Shown here one piece after another: positions 42,880 through 50,289 of a stretch of DNA of 64,000 nt (within the stretch, counting starts at the first letter, position 1; each line of letters begins with the position of its first letter). This stretch comes from an uncultured Eubacteriales bacterium (GTDB lineage: Bacteria > Bacillota > Clostridia > Christensenellales > Aristaeellaceae): assembly GCA_902790525.1 (NCBI GenBank), contig CADASI010000002.1, forward strand, positions 22,546 to 86,545, in the 5' to 3' direction. The notes beneath the pieces are model-generated. The model was not told the origin of the DNA. It worked only from the letters and a program-made list of their open reading frames with translations, and did no database searches. The translations under genes were made by a program, and so were the position numbers.

Positions 42880-43025
42880 CACCTTGTCCTCCTGTTCCAG
42901 AAATAAACGACGGCGAGCAGGGCCACCGCCCAGCCGACAATCGTAGGAAGGGCACGGATAAACCCAGAAACGATGATGTCAGCCCGTGCCACGCCGATCA
43001 AAATTCTCTGCGTCACTTCGTCCAC
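42879..43025 (-). CDS. Small membrane protein
   Basis: A 48-residue frame from GTG 43025, two bases after the upstream stop. The last 30 residues form one transmembrane segment (TIVGWAVALLAVVYFW) with a basic tail (NRRTR). It is coupled to the lipoprotein start by overlap. A partner for the lipoprotein is possible. Confidence 0.55.
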   Translation of the reverse strand: MDEVTQRILIGVARADIIVSGFIRALPTIVGWAVALLAVVYFWNRRTR

Positions 43026-43027
43026 GT

Positions 43028-43294
43028 TTACGCCTCCATTTCCATTTCAGCCCCGCACCGATAGCAAAACCGCCTGTCATTCGGCGGGGCGTACTGTACG
43101 CCGTGGCCGCAGACGCCGCACACCCAGCGCCCACGGCCCGCCTCATCCGTTCGGTAAATCCAGAAACCGCGCTTCACGATCCTGGCATCCTCCGCCGGAG
43201 CGCGTTCGATCAACTCCCGCGCCTTGCCCGGCGGCCCTTCATGCGCCGCGTCATACTCGGCCAGCAGCTTGTTCCGGGAGATGAGCTCATCCAC
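43028..43294 (-). CDS. Small zinc-ribbon protein
   Basis: 88 residues from GTG 43294 after GGAGGG. The C-terminal half holds CGVCG and CYRCG (VCGVCGHGV / FCYRCGAEME), a zinc ribbon. The function is unknown. Confidence 0.6.
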   Translation of the reverse strand: MDELISRNKLLAEYDAAHEGPPGKARELIERAPAEDARIVKRGFWIYRTDEAGRGRWVCGVCGHGVQYAPPNDRRFCYRCGAEMEMEA

Positions 43295-43306
43295 CGTGTA
43301 GCCCTC

Positions 43307-43525
43307 CTATCGAACCAGCGGCGTCGGGCGATCCTTCATCTCGTCCCACACGTCCTTTTGAATGTCGCTCACATCGACTTTGCAGGATTCGCATTCGCCG
43401 TCGGAATCGTCGCCCAGGATGCTCATAAGCACCAGCAGATTCTCGTTCGCCTGATCCAGCCCTGCCTTAATCTTGTCGAGCTGATCCTTCATTGCCTCAC
43501 GTTCCAATTCGCTCAGTTTCGCCAT
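43307..43525 (-). CDS. Small helical phage protein
   Basis: 72 residues. An N-terminal coiled helix (ELEREAMKDQLDKIKAGLDQANE) is followed by a CESC pair and an acidic helix. Unrecognised; it is next to the VapE-like gene. Confidence 0.5.
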   Translation of the reverse strand: MAKLSELEREAMKDQLDKIKAGLDQANENLLVLMSILGDDSDGECESCKVDVSDIQKDVWDEMKDRPTPLVR

Positions 43526-43526
43526 G

Positions 43527-45956
43527 TCAGATTACCCCTTTCGTGTTTTTAGTGAAGCCCCATTGTGTGTTATACTCCGACCCGATCCAGACGTGTTTCC
43601 GCGTCCATCCGGGCAAGCGTCCCAGAACAGAGTTGATTTCCAGGGCGTCGGCGCGTTTAATGTCGGCCTTGTCCTTGCCGAACAGCTCGCACCAGATCTC
43701 CAGAGCGCAGATGCGGTCACGATCCACCAGCGCACCCTCGTCCCCGTGTGTAGCCCCATTCCACCAGTCGCACCGCTGATTGATGCTCCATTTCGGCCAG
43801 TCGGCGGGAACCTGACGTTCGATGAACTCCAGAATCAGGCCCTCGCGCGGTGAGGATTCCCGGTGTTCTTCCTGAATCGCCTGCGCGGTCTTTTCGATCT
43901 CGCCGGTCAGGAACAAATCCTCGCCCAGCATGTTGTAAAACTTCGCTTCGCCCCACAGTTGCCCGATAACCTCGTCCGTCAGGTCTGTCCAAACGGTTTT
44001 CTCATGCGGTCGAATGCCCACATCTACCGGCCAGAAACGCCGGTTGCCGGTGGTGTCCTGAAGAAACTCGGCGTTGTTGGTCGTTCCGAAAAAGACACAG
44101 CACCTCGGAACCTCCTTGACATTGCGGCCATAAGCGGCGCGGAAACGGTCATAGCGCAGGCTCAGGAATTGCTTGATGCGCGAGACATCTGTGCGCCTGA
44201 AGGCGTCCAGCTCGGATATTTCAACCAGCCAAACCCCCTGAAGCAGCTCCGACGCCTCCTTGCCTTCAAATGACCGAATACTGTCGTTGAACCAGCCCCG
44301 GCTCATCTTATCCAGCAGCGTTGACTTACCGATTCCCTGCGGCCCGCACAGTATCGTCATGGCGTCAAACTTGCATCCGGGATTCATCGCTCTCCGAACC
44401 GCTGCCGTAAACGCCTTACGGCATACAGCGCGGTTATAGGGCGTGTCCTCCGCGCCCAGGTAGTCGATGAACAGGGTGTCAAGGCGCGGCGTCCCATCCC
44501 ACGCAAGGCCGTTCAGATAGTCCTGAACCTCGTTGAAAGCGTGCTGTGCCGCGTGAAGGTCGAGAGCGCTGTCGATGTTGTTGCGCCCGGTGAGGCCGTA
44601 TTGCTTCTCCATGTACCAATACACCCCGTTGCTGTCCGTGTCGCTCCACAGGCGACGTTTCCCGTTCATGTCCCAGGGCAACGCGCCGAATACCTCGCCC
44701 CGGTTGGCGAAAAGGTTATGGGCGAATTTACCCTTGACTGCCGCGTCGTTCTCCAGGATCACACACACGTTATTGATAGTCGGCTTGATCCTGCCGGACT
44801 TGTCCGTTTCCAGCTTGCTCTCCTGTATGGCCTTGAGCATCCAGGATTCGCCGTCATCGGCGGCCACGACGCCCTCGAAGGCCACCGCTGCCGCCTCATA
44901 GCGTTCTTTTGCCATAAGACCCACGACGGCTTTATCTTCAGCGGCGAAATCGCACATTGCCTTATAGGAGGGGAGCTTGTTTATCGCGGTGTCGGAGTCA
45001 ACGTCATCGTCCTTCTCCCCGAACTTGTGTAGCCTCACCATGTCGAACGCATTGACCAACCTGCCGGAGCAGGGGTCGGTTGCATGATGACTGAACAGGA
45101 ACTTGCCGTTGTCGTAGACAATCGCGCCGCCGGTGGTGCTGCCGCCCAGGTAGGTGTAACGATCCTGCTGACCGTCCACGGGAGAATACAGCCCCGGCAG
45201 AATGTTGGTCAAAACATCGTAGATGTCGTGCGTGCGGCAGAACGCGCCAACGATACCGGGTTTCGTCTCGGGGTCGCCCTGCTTTGCCGCCAATTTCTGA
45301 TAGCTTGTCGCGCCCGGCACGACGGGCCACGACGCGAGGTCATGCCAATCTTGATACGTGGCAAGCAGCGCGTCAGCGCCCGCGAGAGGGGCATCCACGG
45401 CCTTGTAGACGTATTCGCTGTCAGAGCTGACCGAGGGCCAGTACATGAGGCGGTTCACGTCAAAGGTCGTAGGATCAGCCATTGAAATGCCTATGTAGTC
45501 GGCGACACGGCGAGCGCAAGGCTCGTACTCGTCCGGCGTCATCGTCCGATCCGTCGGCACGATGATACGCAGACGCGGAGCCTGCGCCATGTGCTTGCGC
45601 GTAGAATACACGCAGTAGCTCCAGCCCAGGCCGTTCAGCGTTTCTATGATCTTGTCCGTCCCATAGGGAGGGATTGTGTCAAAGTCCAGCGTTATCAGGT
45701 CGCGCCCGGTGACGTTGCTGGCCTTGCGCTGCCCACCGTTCAGGGAACCGCCCACGAAGCCGCCCACGTCCTTCAGCGCGTCCTGCTTGGACTTGGGAAG
45801 GGCCAAATACTGGCCCAGCGTTTCGGGGCTCTTGACCGGCTTGTCCAGCCGGTCATAAAGCTCCTCCACGGTCATAATCTGCGGTTTCCAGTTGGTTTCC
45901 TTCCTGTTGCCGCCGATTGAAAGCGTTATCTGTCTGTTGTGCTCGGATTGAAACAT
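43527..45956 (-). CDS. VapE-like primase-helicase
   Basis: 809 residues. An N-terminal primase-like part (DFDTIPPYGTDKI.. and GFVGG..) and a virulence-associated E helicase domain with Walker A GPQGIGKST near residue 537 and VEISELDAF near 580. In phages of this group VapE supplies the replicative helicase and primase. It follows the ParB-like gene by 24 bases, with AAGGAG upstream. Confidence 0.85.
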   Translation of the reverse strand: MFQSEHNRQITLSIGGNRKETNWKPQIMTVEELYDRLDKPVKSPETLGQYLALPKSKQDALKDVGGFVGGSLNGGQRKASNVTGRDLITLDFDTIPPYGTDKIIETLNGLGWSYCVYSTRKHMAQAPRLRIIVPTDRTMTPDEYEPCARRVADYIGISMADPTTFDVNRLMYWPSVSSDSEYVYKAVDAPLAGADALLATYQDWHDLASWPVVPGATSYQKLAAKQGDPETKPGIVGAFCRTHDIYDVLTNILPGLYSPVDGQQDRYTYLGGSTTGGAIVYDNGKFLFSHHATDPCSGRLVNAFDMVRLHKFGEKDDDVDSDTAINKLPSYKAMCDFAAEDKAVVGLMAKERYEAAAVAFEGVVAADDGESWMLKAIQESKLETDKSGRIKPTINNVCVILENDAAVKGKFAHNLFANRGEVFGALPWDMNGKRRLWSDTDSNGVYWYMEKQYGLTGRNNIDSALDLHAAQHAFNEVQDYLNGLAWDGTPRLDTLFIDYLGAEDTPYNRAVCRKAFTAAVRRAMNPGCKFDAMTILCGPQGIGKSTLLDKMSRGWFNDSIRSFEGKEASELLQGVWLVEISELDAFRRTDVSRIKQFLSLRYDRFRAAYGRNVKEVPRCCVFFGTTNNAEFLQDTTGNRRFWPVDVGIRPHEKTVWTDLTDEVIGQLWGEAKFYNMLGEDLFLTGEIEKTAQAIQEEHRESSPREGLILEFIERQVPADWPKWSINQRCDWWNGATHGDEGALVDRDRICALEIWCELFGKDKADIKRADALEINSVLGRLPGWTRKHVWIGSEYNTQWGFTKNTKGVI

Positions 45957-45980
45957 AGCCGTTGACTCCTTTTTTTTTTG

Positions 45981-46784
45981 TCAGGCGTCCATTGAGGCGA
46001 TGTACGGATAACAGTTATCCCTCACGTGAAGGGATGCGCGGTTGTTACAGAAAGCGTAAATGGAGCTCTCACAGCGGTTATAAACATCCGTGCTGTACTT
46101 GTGATCGCGCACGTAATCGCGGACGTTCAGGGCGTGACGCGGGTTGTAGGCTTCGCAACCGACAACATCGTTGCGACGAAACACCTCACAAAAACGGAAC
46201 AGCGCGTTTTCGTTCTCGCCGCGATAGATGGCCGCCAGGATCGCCGCGCCCATCAAAGCGGGCATTTTGTTGATCCGGGCGCTGCCGCCGGAAATGTCGG
46301 GGCGGGTCAGCTCATAGCACTTCTTGACATCTGCGTAATGACGCTCGATATAGGCGATGATCTCAACCGGCTCGGCCTTGCGTCCGTGCGGAACCTTCCA
46401 GCGCAGATAACAGGCGATATAGGCGCTCATGCTCTTATACACGGGATCGTCGATACCACTTATCTGCATGATGTTCAGCGTTGTGCGGCGCTGCCCGTTG
46501 TCGATGGTAAAAGCCTCGCCGTCATGATGCTCGACGCCGTAAGTAACCATCATTCTGATCGGCACGTTTGCCTGAACGATGGCGTTCAGACGGTGCTGCC
46601 CGTCAATGAGGTCGCCCTTTTCATCGAACGCAATGCCCTGGTGCGTCAGATTCCACCCGCCCGCGTGCATGATGCGGGCATAGCGCCGAACCGTCTCACC
46701 GTTCAAGCGGCGATTGTTCTTCATGTTGCGCTCCAACATGCTCCTTGCCATTTCAGGCGTGATGGTTACGATCTCAGTCCTCAT
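45981..46784 (-). CDS. ParB/sulfiredoxin-like nuclease domain protein
   Basis: 267 residues from ATG 46784. The DGQHRLNAIVQANVPI motif near residue 70 is a ParB-type nucleotide-binding box, preceded by MLERNMKNNRRL and followed by a helical body. The N-terminal extension in the same frame is rejected because it runs over the next gene. A partition or DNA-modification role is uncertain. Confidence 0.7.
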   Translation of the reverse strand: MRTEIVTITPEMARSMLERNMKNNRRLNGETVRRYARIMHAGGWNLTHQGIAFDEKGDLIDGQHRLNAIVQANVPIRMMVTYGVEHHDGEAFTIDNGQRRTTLNIMQISGIDDPVYKSMSAYIACYLRWKVPHGRKAEPVEIIAYIERHYADVKKCYELTRPDISGGSARINKMPALMGAAILAAIYRGENENALFRFCEVFRRNDVVGCEAYNPRHALNVRDYVRDHKYSTDVYNRCESSIYAFCNNRASLHVRDNCYPYIASMDA

Positions 46785-46800
46785 GGTTTCCCGTCCCCCC

Positions 46801-46941
46801 CTATCTCGTCCGTGTGTAGCTGCTGGCCTTGCTGGAGTCCTCGCGGCCTTCGCGGTAGCTTCTCCAGATGCGGCGGTTATAGTATTCGCTGGCACACACG
46901 CCCAGCAGCATAAACCCGATTGCTTTGATTACCTCGATCAC
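46801..46941 (-). CDS. Very small membrane-anchored protein
   Basis: A 46-residue frame from GTG 46941 with GGGAGG ten bases upstream. It has one hydrophobic N-terminal segment (VIKAIGFMLLGVCAS) and a basic Arg/Ser-rich tail. No family is recognised. Confidence 0.5.
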   Translation of the reverse strand: MIEVIKAIGFMLLGVCASEYYNRRIWRSYREGREDSSKASSYTRTR

Positions 46942-46955
46942 GGCTCTTTCCTCCC

Positions 46956-47252
46956 TTAGCCTTTGTCCCGGTTCATGCGGTATTCCAGACGGTTGATCTT
47001 ACCGGCCTTCCAGGTTTCGACCTTGGTATAGTTGTGGTAAATCTGCTTGAGCTGATCCAGCATGATTTCCACGTCGGCGATCTCCTCGGCAATGGCATTT
47101 CGGTCGCCGATGCCGCGCAGGTCTTTGCACAGCGCCTTTTGCAGCTCGGACAGCTCTTCGATAGCGACGTGAAGCTGGTTCACCTTACCGTAATGCTTGA
47201 CTGCCCGCCGAGTAACCTCGGCCTGTCTCTGTGATCCTTTCACTGTGTTCAT
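46956..47252 (-). CDS. MazG-like nucleotide pyrophosphohydrolase
   Basis: 98 residues. The motif EELSELQKALCK followed by EEIADVEIMLDQL is the E-x-x-E / E-x-x-D metal site of MazG and dUTPase-like all-alpha NTP pyrophosphatases. It overlaps the Dam-gene stop by four bases. It probably hydrolyses non-canonical or signal nucleotides during infection. Confidence 0.75.
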   Translation of the reverse strand: MNTVKGSQRQAEVTRRAVKHYGKVNQLHVAIEELSELQKALCKDLRGIGDRNAIAEEIADVEIMLDQLKQIYHNYTKVETWKAGKINRLEYRMNRDKG

Positions 47253-48003
47253 CCTCCATACATGAACAGTTTTTCAGTAACCTTGAATTGATTGTCCTTA
47301 TTGCGATCCAGTGTTCGGGTGAAAGGCTTCTCCCAAACGGCGGTAAAATCGGCGGGCGCGGTCTGCTCGCTGATAAAGACGGTGTGCCCCGTTTGGGCGA
47401 GGAGCCTCATGCAGAACCAGAAAGCATCTGAATCGAATACCTCGCCGCCGTAACCCGTCGTGTTGCGGTACGGAGGATCGGCGTATATTACAGCGCCTTC
47501 AGGGATGCACACTTGCCGGTAATCACCGCACACAAACTCCGCGTCACGGAGCCCCTCCATATCCTTCAGCAGCGATTTCTTGCTCTGTTGCGCGTAGTTG
47601 GTGCCTCCGGCGTTACGGGCATAACCGCCGAACCATTTCCCGCCGAAACTGCATCCAAACCCCACAAACCCGGTCAGAACAGGATCGGCGTCTTTGTTGG
47701 CCTTGATGCGCTGATAGTCGCCTTCGCTGATATGCTCCGGCAGATTATAGCCGTCTTGGACGCCGCGCAGCATGGCAATCAAATACTCGTGCTTGTCGTT
47801 CAGGATGTAACGGGAAAAGCCCTTGACCTTGCTTTCAACGGCGCAGGAACCGCAGAAAAGACTGACAAAGCATGACCCCCCCCCTCATCGCTGAAATAGC
47901 CGCCGCAACTTGTGGGGCTATTCTGGATTTGCCGCCCTGGTATCGCATTGATGATTTCGGCAATGTGCTTGGCGATCCTGGACTTACCGCCCTGATACTG
48001 CAC
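47249..48003 (-). pseudogene. Frameshifted Dam-type DNA adenine methyltransferase
   Basis: Two frames join to a D12-class N6-adenine methylase. The first (GTG 48003, GGGAGG upstream) gives VQYQGGKSRIAKHIAEII with the SAM-binding start. It runs into a 9-G tract (47876-47884) and then continues in the wrong frame to 47800. The second frame holds FVSLFCGSCAVESK, the rest of motif I, and the catalytic DPPY (YADPPYRNT). Adding one G (or removing two) restores one 252-residue reading frame with no stop. This is either a phase-variable gene in the off state or a homopolymer sequencing error. A neighbouring MazG-like gene follows. Confidence 0.85.
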
Positions 48004-48007
48004 CGCC

Positions 48008-48226
48008 TCAGACCTCCCTTTGCCTTTTGTACGCGACCAAATGGCCGTCGCCCATCCTGACCATGATGGTCACGGGATAGCCGGTGTTGTCGTTGGCAAT
48101 GCTAAGATAGCGAACGGCCTTGATGTCCACGGGGCATTTGTGATTGAGCTCACATTTCAGCGCCGCGTCACGATCCGCGTACTGCGTCTTACAGCAGCCG
48201 CATTCGTACCTGGTCAGAATGTTCAT
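48008..48226 (-). CDS. Small zinc-finger-like protein
   Basis: 72 residues. CGCCKTQYADRDAALKCELNHKC has the C-x-x-C..C-x-x-x-x-x-C/H layout of a zinc finger. The function is unknown. It is located between the methylase and DUF6378 genes. Confidence 0.6.
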   Translation of the reverse strand: MNILTRYECGCCKTQYADRDAALKCELNHKCPVDIKAVRYLSIANDNTGYPVTIMVRMGDGHLVAYKRQREV

Positions 48227-48229
48227 GGT

Positions 48230-48505
48230 CTACCTCCTCGATGTCATGATCTCGCCCGCACAGGCGGCGTAACCGGCAAGATCGACGAAATTGTCAGGCG
48301 CGGGGGAATCGGTGTTTCCCTTGATCCGCGCAACCTTCAACAGTCCCATCATTACGGCCACGTCACCGCCGGTAACGGGGCGGCCCAGATACCATGACCA
48401 AAGCACGGCGATGTCGTTGAAACTGTTTTCAGGTTTGCCGTAGTCTATTGTTCGCTTGCCGCTTACGCATTCGGCGGCCTTTTGAAGAACCTCAGTCCTT
48501 GTCAC
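48230..48505 (-). CDS. DUF6378 domain protein
   Basis: 91 residues with YGKPENSFNDIAVLWSWYLG and MMGLLKVARI.., a short-family signature seen in many siphophages (DUF6378). Helical, cytoplasmic. The function is unknown. Confidence 0.65.
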   Translation of the reverse strand: MTRTEVLQKAAECVSGKRTIDYGKPENSFNDIAVLWSWYLGRPVTGGDVAVMMGLLKVARIKGNTDSPAPDNFVDLAGYAACAGEIMTSRR

Positions 48506-48517
48506 GATCCCTGCCTC

Positions 48518-49171
48518 CTATTCGATGTCGTCAAAGATCACGGGCACGACATCCTTGAACGCCGGGAGCATTATGTCGGTCAGCTCGCGCATTTGCGGGT
48601 GGGCGTCCGGCGCGTGGCGCAGCTTGAAGAAATGCCTCCATTCCCGCATGTTCATGGTCGTCGAAACGGCGGTTTTCGTGCTGTGATTCAGCACAGACCG
48701 GGCGATTTGAGGGGTTGCGCCCAGCGCGATCATGCGCATGTAATGGCGCTCCGCGTCCTCGCAAGCCTGCATCCACTCAATGAGAATCGCGTCGATCTGC
48801 TCCCTGGGCAGCTTTGAAACAATCGCGTCGTGTTCAATGCCGCCCGACAGGTCGATGTATGCGATCTCGCCGCCGAGCCGATCCCCGGCGTAGTTGCAGA
48901 ACCTCGTGCTCTCCTGCGTGTAGCTTGCGATCCGGTGCCGCACCTCCTCGTGGGAAACGCCACGGTCACAGATAATGGTCACGGACAGAATAGCGTGCTC
49001 CAGAACGGACTCATGCCCACGCTGAATCAAGCGCCGCACAAAGTCAGCATCTTCACCTTTGGGCTCGGATAAATAGGCGGTTCGGCCCGCGCGGGCGATT
49101 CTCGCCAGAATCGCAAGGCCGTCGGGCGTCTTATCGCCCAACCAGGAAAACGACGGGCAAACAATCTTCAC
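48518..49171 (-). CDS. thyX: Flavin-dependent thymidylate synthase ThyX
   Basis: 217 residues from GTG 49171 (GAGGAGG upstream). The ThyX signature RHRxxSxTxxSxRF is at 78-91, with the canonical N and Y changed to T and F, and it also has a preceding VRRLIQRGHESVLEHA. The enzyme makes dTMP from dUMP with FAD and NADPH and supports phage DNA synthesis. Confidence 0.9.
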   Translation of the reverse strand: MKIVCPSFSWLGDKTPDGLAILARIARAGRTAYLSEPKGEDADFVRRLIQRGHESVLEHAILSVTIICDRGVSHEEVRHRIASYTQESTRFCNYAGDRLGGEIAYIDLSGGIEHDAIVSKLPREQIDAILIEWMQACEDAERHYMRMIALGATPQIARSVLNHSTKTAVSTTMNMREWRHFFKLRHAPDAHPQMRELTDIMLPAFKDVVPVIFDDIE

Positions 49172-49560
49172 GGTATAGCCTCCTCTGCATCGTTGATGCG
49201 GTCGAATGGTTCATCGAAATCAAGGGTCAAGCCGATTTTCTGGAACACCTCGTCGATGATTTCAGCCGAGGCCAGGGTGTCCAGCACAAACTCGTCAGCC
49301 CGCTTCAGAACGCGCTTGACGCGAGCGTGACCGAATCCCAGCTCCTCTTTCATGGCAAGGCAGAACGCGGCGTAACAGGTCTTTACGGCGGGCTCAGTGG
49401 CCGCTGCAAAGCCAGCTTTGAAACCCTTGTTGTATTCTTCCGTCAGGTCTTTCGGGGTGATCCCGTTCTGTATCAGCGCTTTCATTCGCTGATCCTTTGT
49501 CTGGGGCATCCAGCGCGGGGTTTTCTTCGCTGCCGCCCTTCTCTGTGCCCGGTTGCTCAT
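49168..49560 (-). CDS. Phage protein with N-terminal basic region
   Basis: 130 residues from ATG 49560 with AAGGAG upstream. The first 25 residues are basic (MSNRAQRRAAAKK), the remainder helical and acidic. It overlaps the ThyX start by four bases. No family is known, although phages often encode such a short basic-start protein beside ThyX. Confidence 0.5.
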   Translation of the reverse strand: MSNRAQRRAAAKKTPRWMPQTKDQRMKALIQNGITPKDLTEEYNKGFKAGFAAATEPAVKTCYAAFCLAMKEELGFGHARVKRVLKRADEFVLDTLASAEIIDEVFQKIGLTLDFDEPFDRINDAEEAIP

Positions 49561-49640
49561 ATGCCCAGCTCCTTCTTGTGTGTCCTGAATCGGTCTTGAA
49601 GGGGCCCACGATGGAGCCCCGATTCGCAACGATGATTGGA

Positions 49641-50270
49641 TTACAATTTGAAGCCGAGGGCCACCCCGCCGCTGGCGTACGCACTGGTGCCGCTGATACT
49701 GCCGTCAGAATCGACATAGTTGAAACGGTAATTGCCGTTGGCAGAGCGCAACCACCACCAGGCCGTCACACCGTCGCGCTCCTTGACGCGGGAACGCTCA
49801 GTCCTGAAGATGTCCAGGGGGTGATCTTCGGGTTCGCGTTCATTCATCCACGACCAGTCTTTGCCGAAAACCTGCGTATAGGACAGGCAGAACAGCTTAT
49901 CCTCGCACTCGATGCGCTCTCCGTTGATGATCTGCACGATCTTGGTCGGCGCAATGACGGCCTGAAGCTCATCCGGGAACAGGGGCAGGATCTCCTCGTG
50001 GATATACTTGCGCATGTCTGTGGTCGCCCAGCCGCCTTTTGCGCTGCCGTTCTCGTTCATGCAATGCTTGACGGCGCAGAGGTCATGGAACACAAAGAAG
50101 ATTTCGCCTGTCGCATCGCGGGCGACATCCAGCAGCAGCTCCTTGTTGTTCTTCAGGATGACGGGGATCATGTCCCCGCTGTGTAGCCAGTCCGCGTTTC
50201 CGCTCCGAATGGCGTTCTTGATCTCAGACCAGCTTGAGACTTTCTGGGTCTTGGTGATGATGTCCAACAT
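49641..50270 (-). CDS. Stand-alone DUF6273 protein, DGR target 2
   Basis: 209 residues. The N-terminal half (ITKTQKVSSWSEIKNAI..) is unlike the tail receptor, but the second half has the DUF6273 lectin-like layout (GGWATTDMRKYI, D-W..FRTERSRV, WWWLRS) and ends in a variable repeat, GGVALGFKL. It has no signal peptide or baseplate domain and sits in the DNA-replication module between ThyX and the polymerase. It may display a diversified ligand-binding site inside the cell, or be exported with virion parts. The role is unknown. Confidence 0.9.
   Translation of the reverse strand: MLDIITKTQKVSSWSEIKNAIRSGNADWLHSGDMIPVILKNNKELLLDVARDATGEIFFVFHDLCAVKHCMNENGSAKGGWATTDMRKYIHEEILPLFPDELQAVIAPTKIVQIINGERIECEDKLFCLSYTQVFGKDWSWMNEREPEDHPLDIFRTERSRVKERDGVTAWWWLRSANGNYRFNYVDSDGSISGTSAYASGGVALGFKL
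49653..49763 (-). repeat. DGR variable repeat 2 (VR2)
   Basis: 111 bp matching the TR at 12880-12990, with 16 substitutions, all at template A; identity stops sharply at the upstream end. The 3' end AGCGGCGGGGTGGCCCTCGG is identical to TR and VR1. It is 36 kb from the template. Confidence 0.95.
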
Positions 50271-50289
50271 GATTCTTTCCTCCTAAAAA

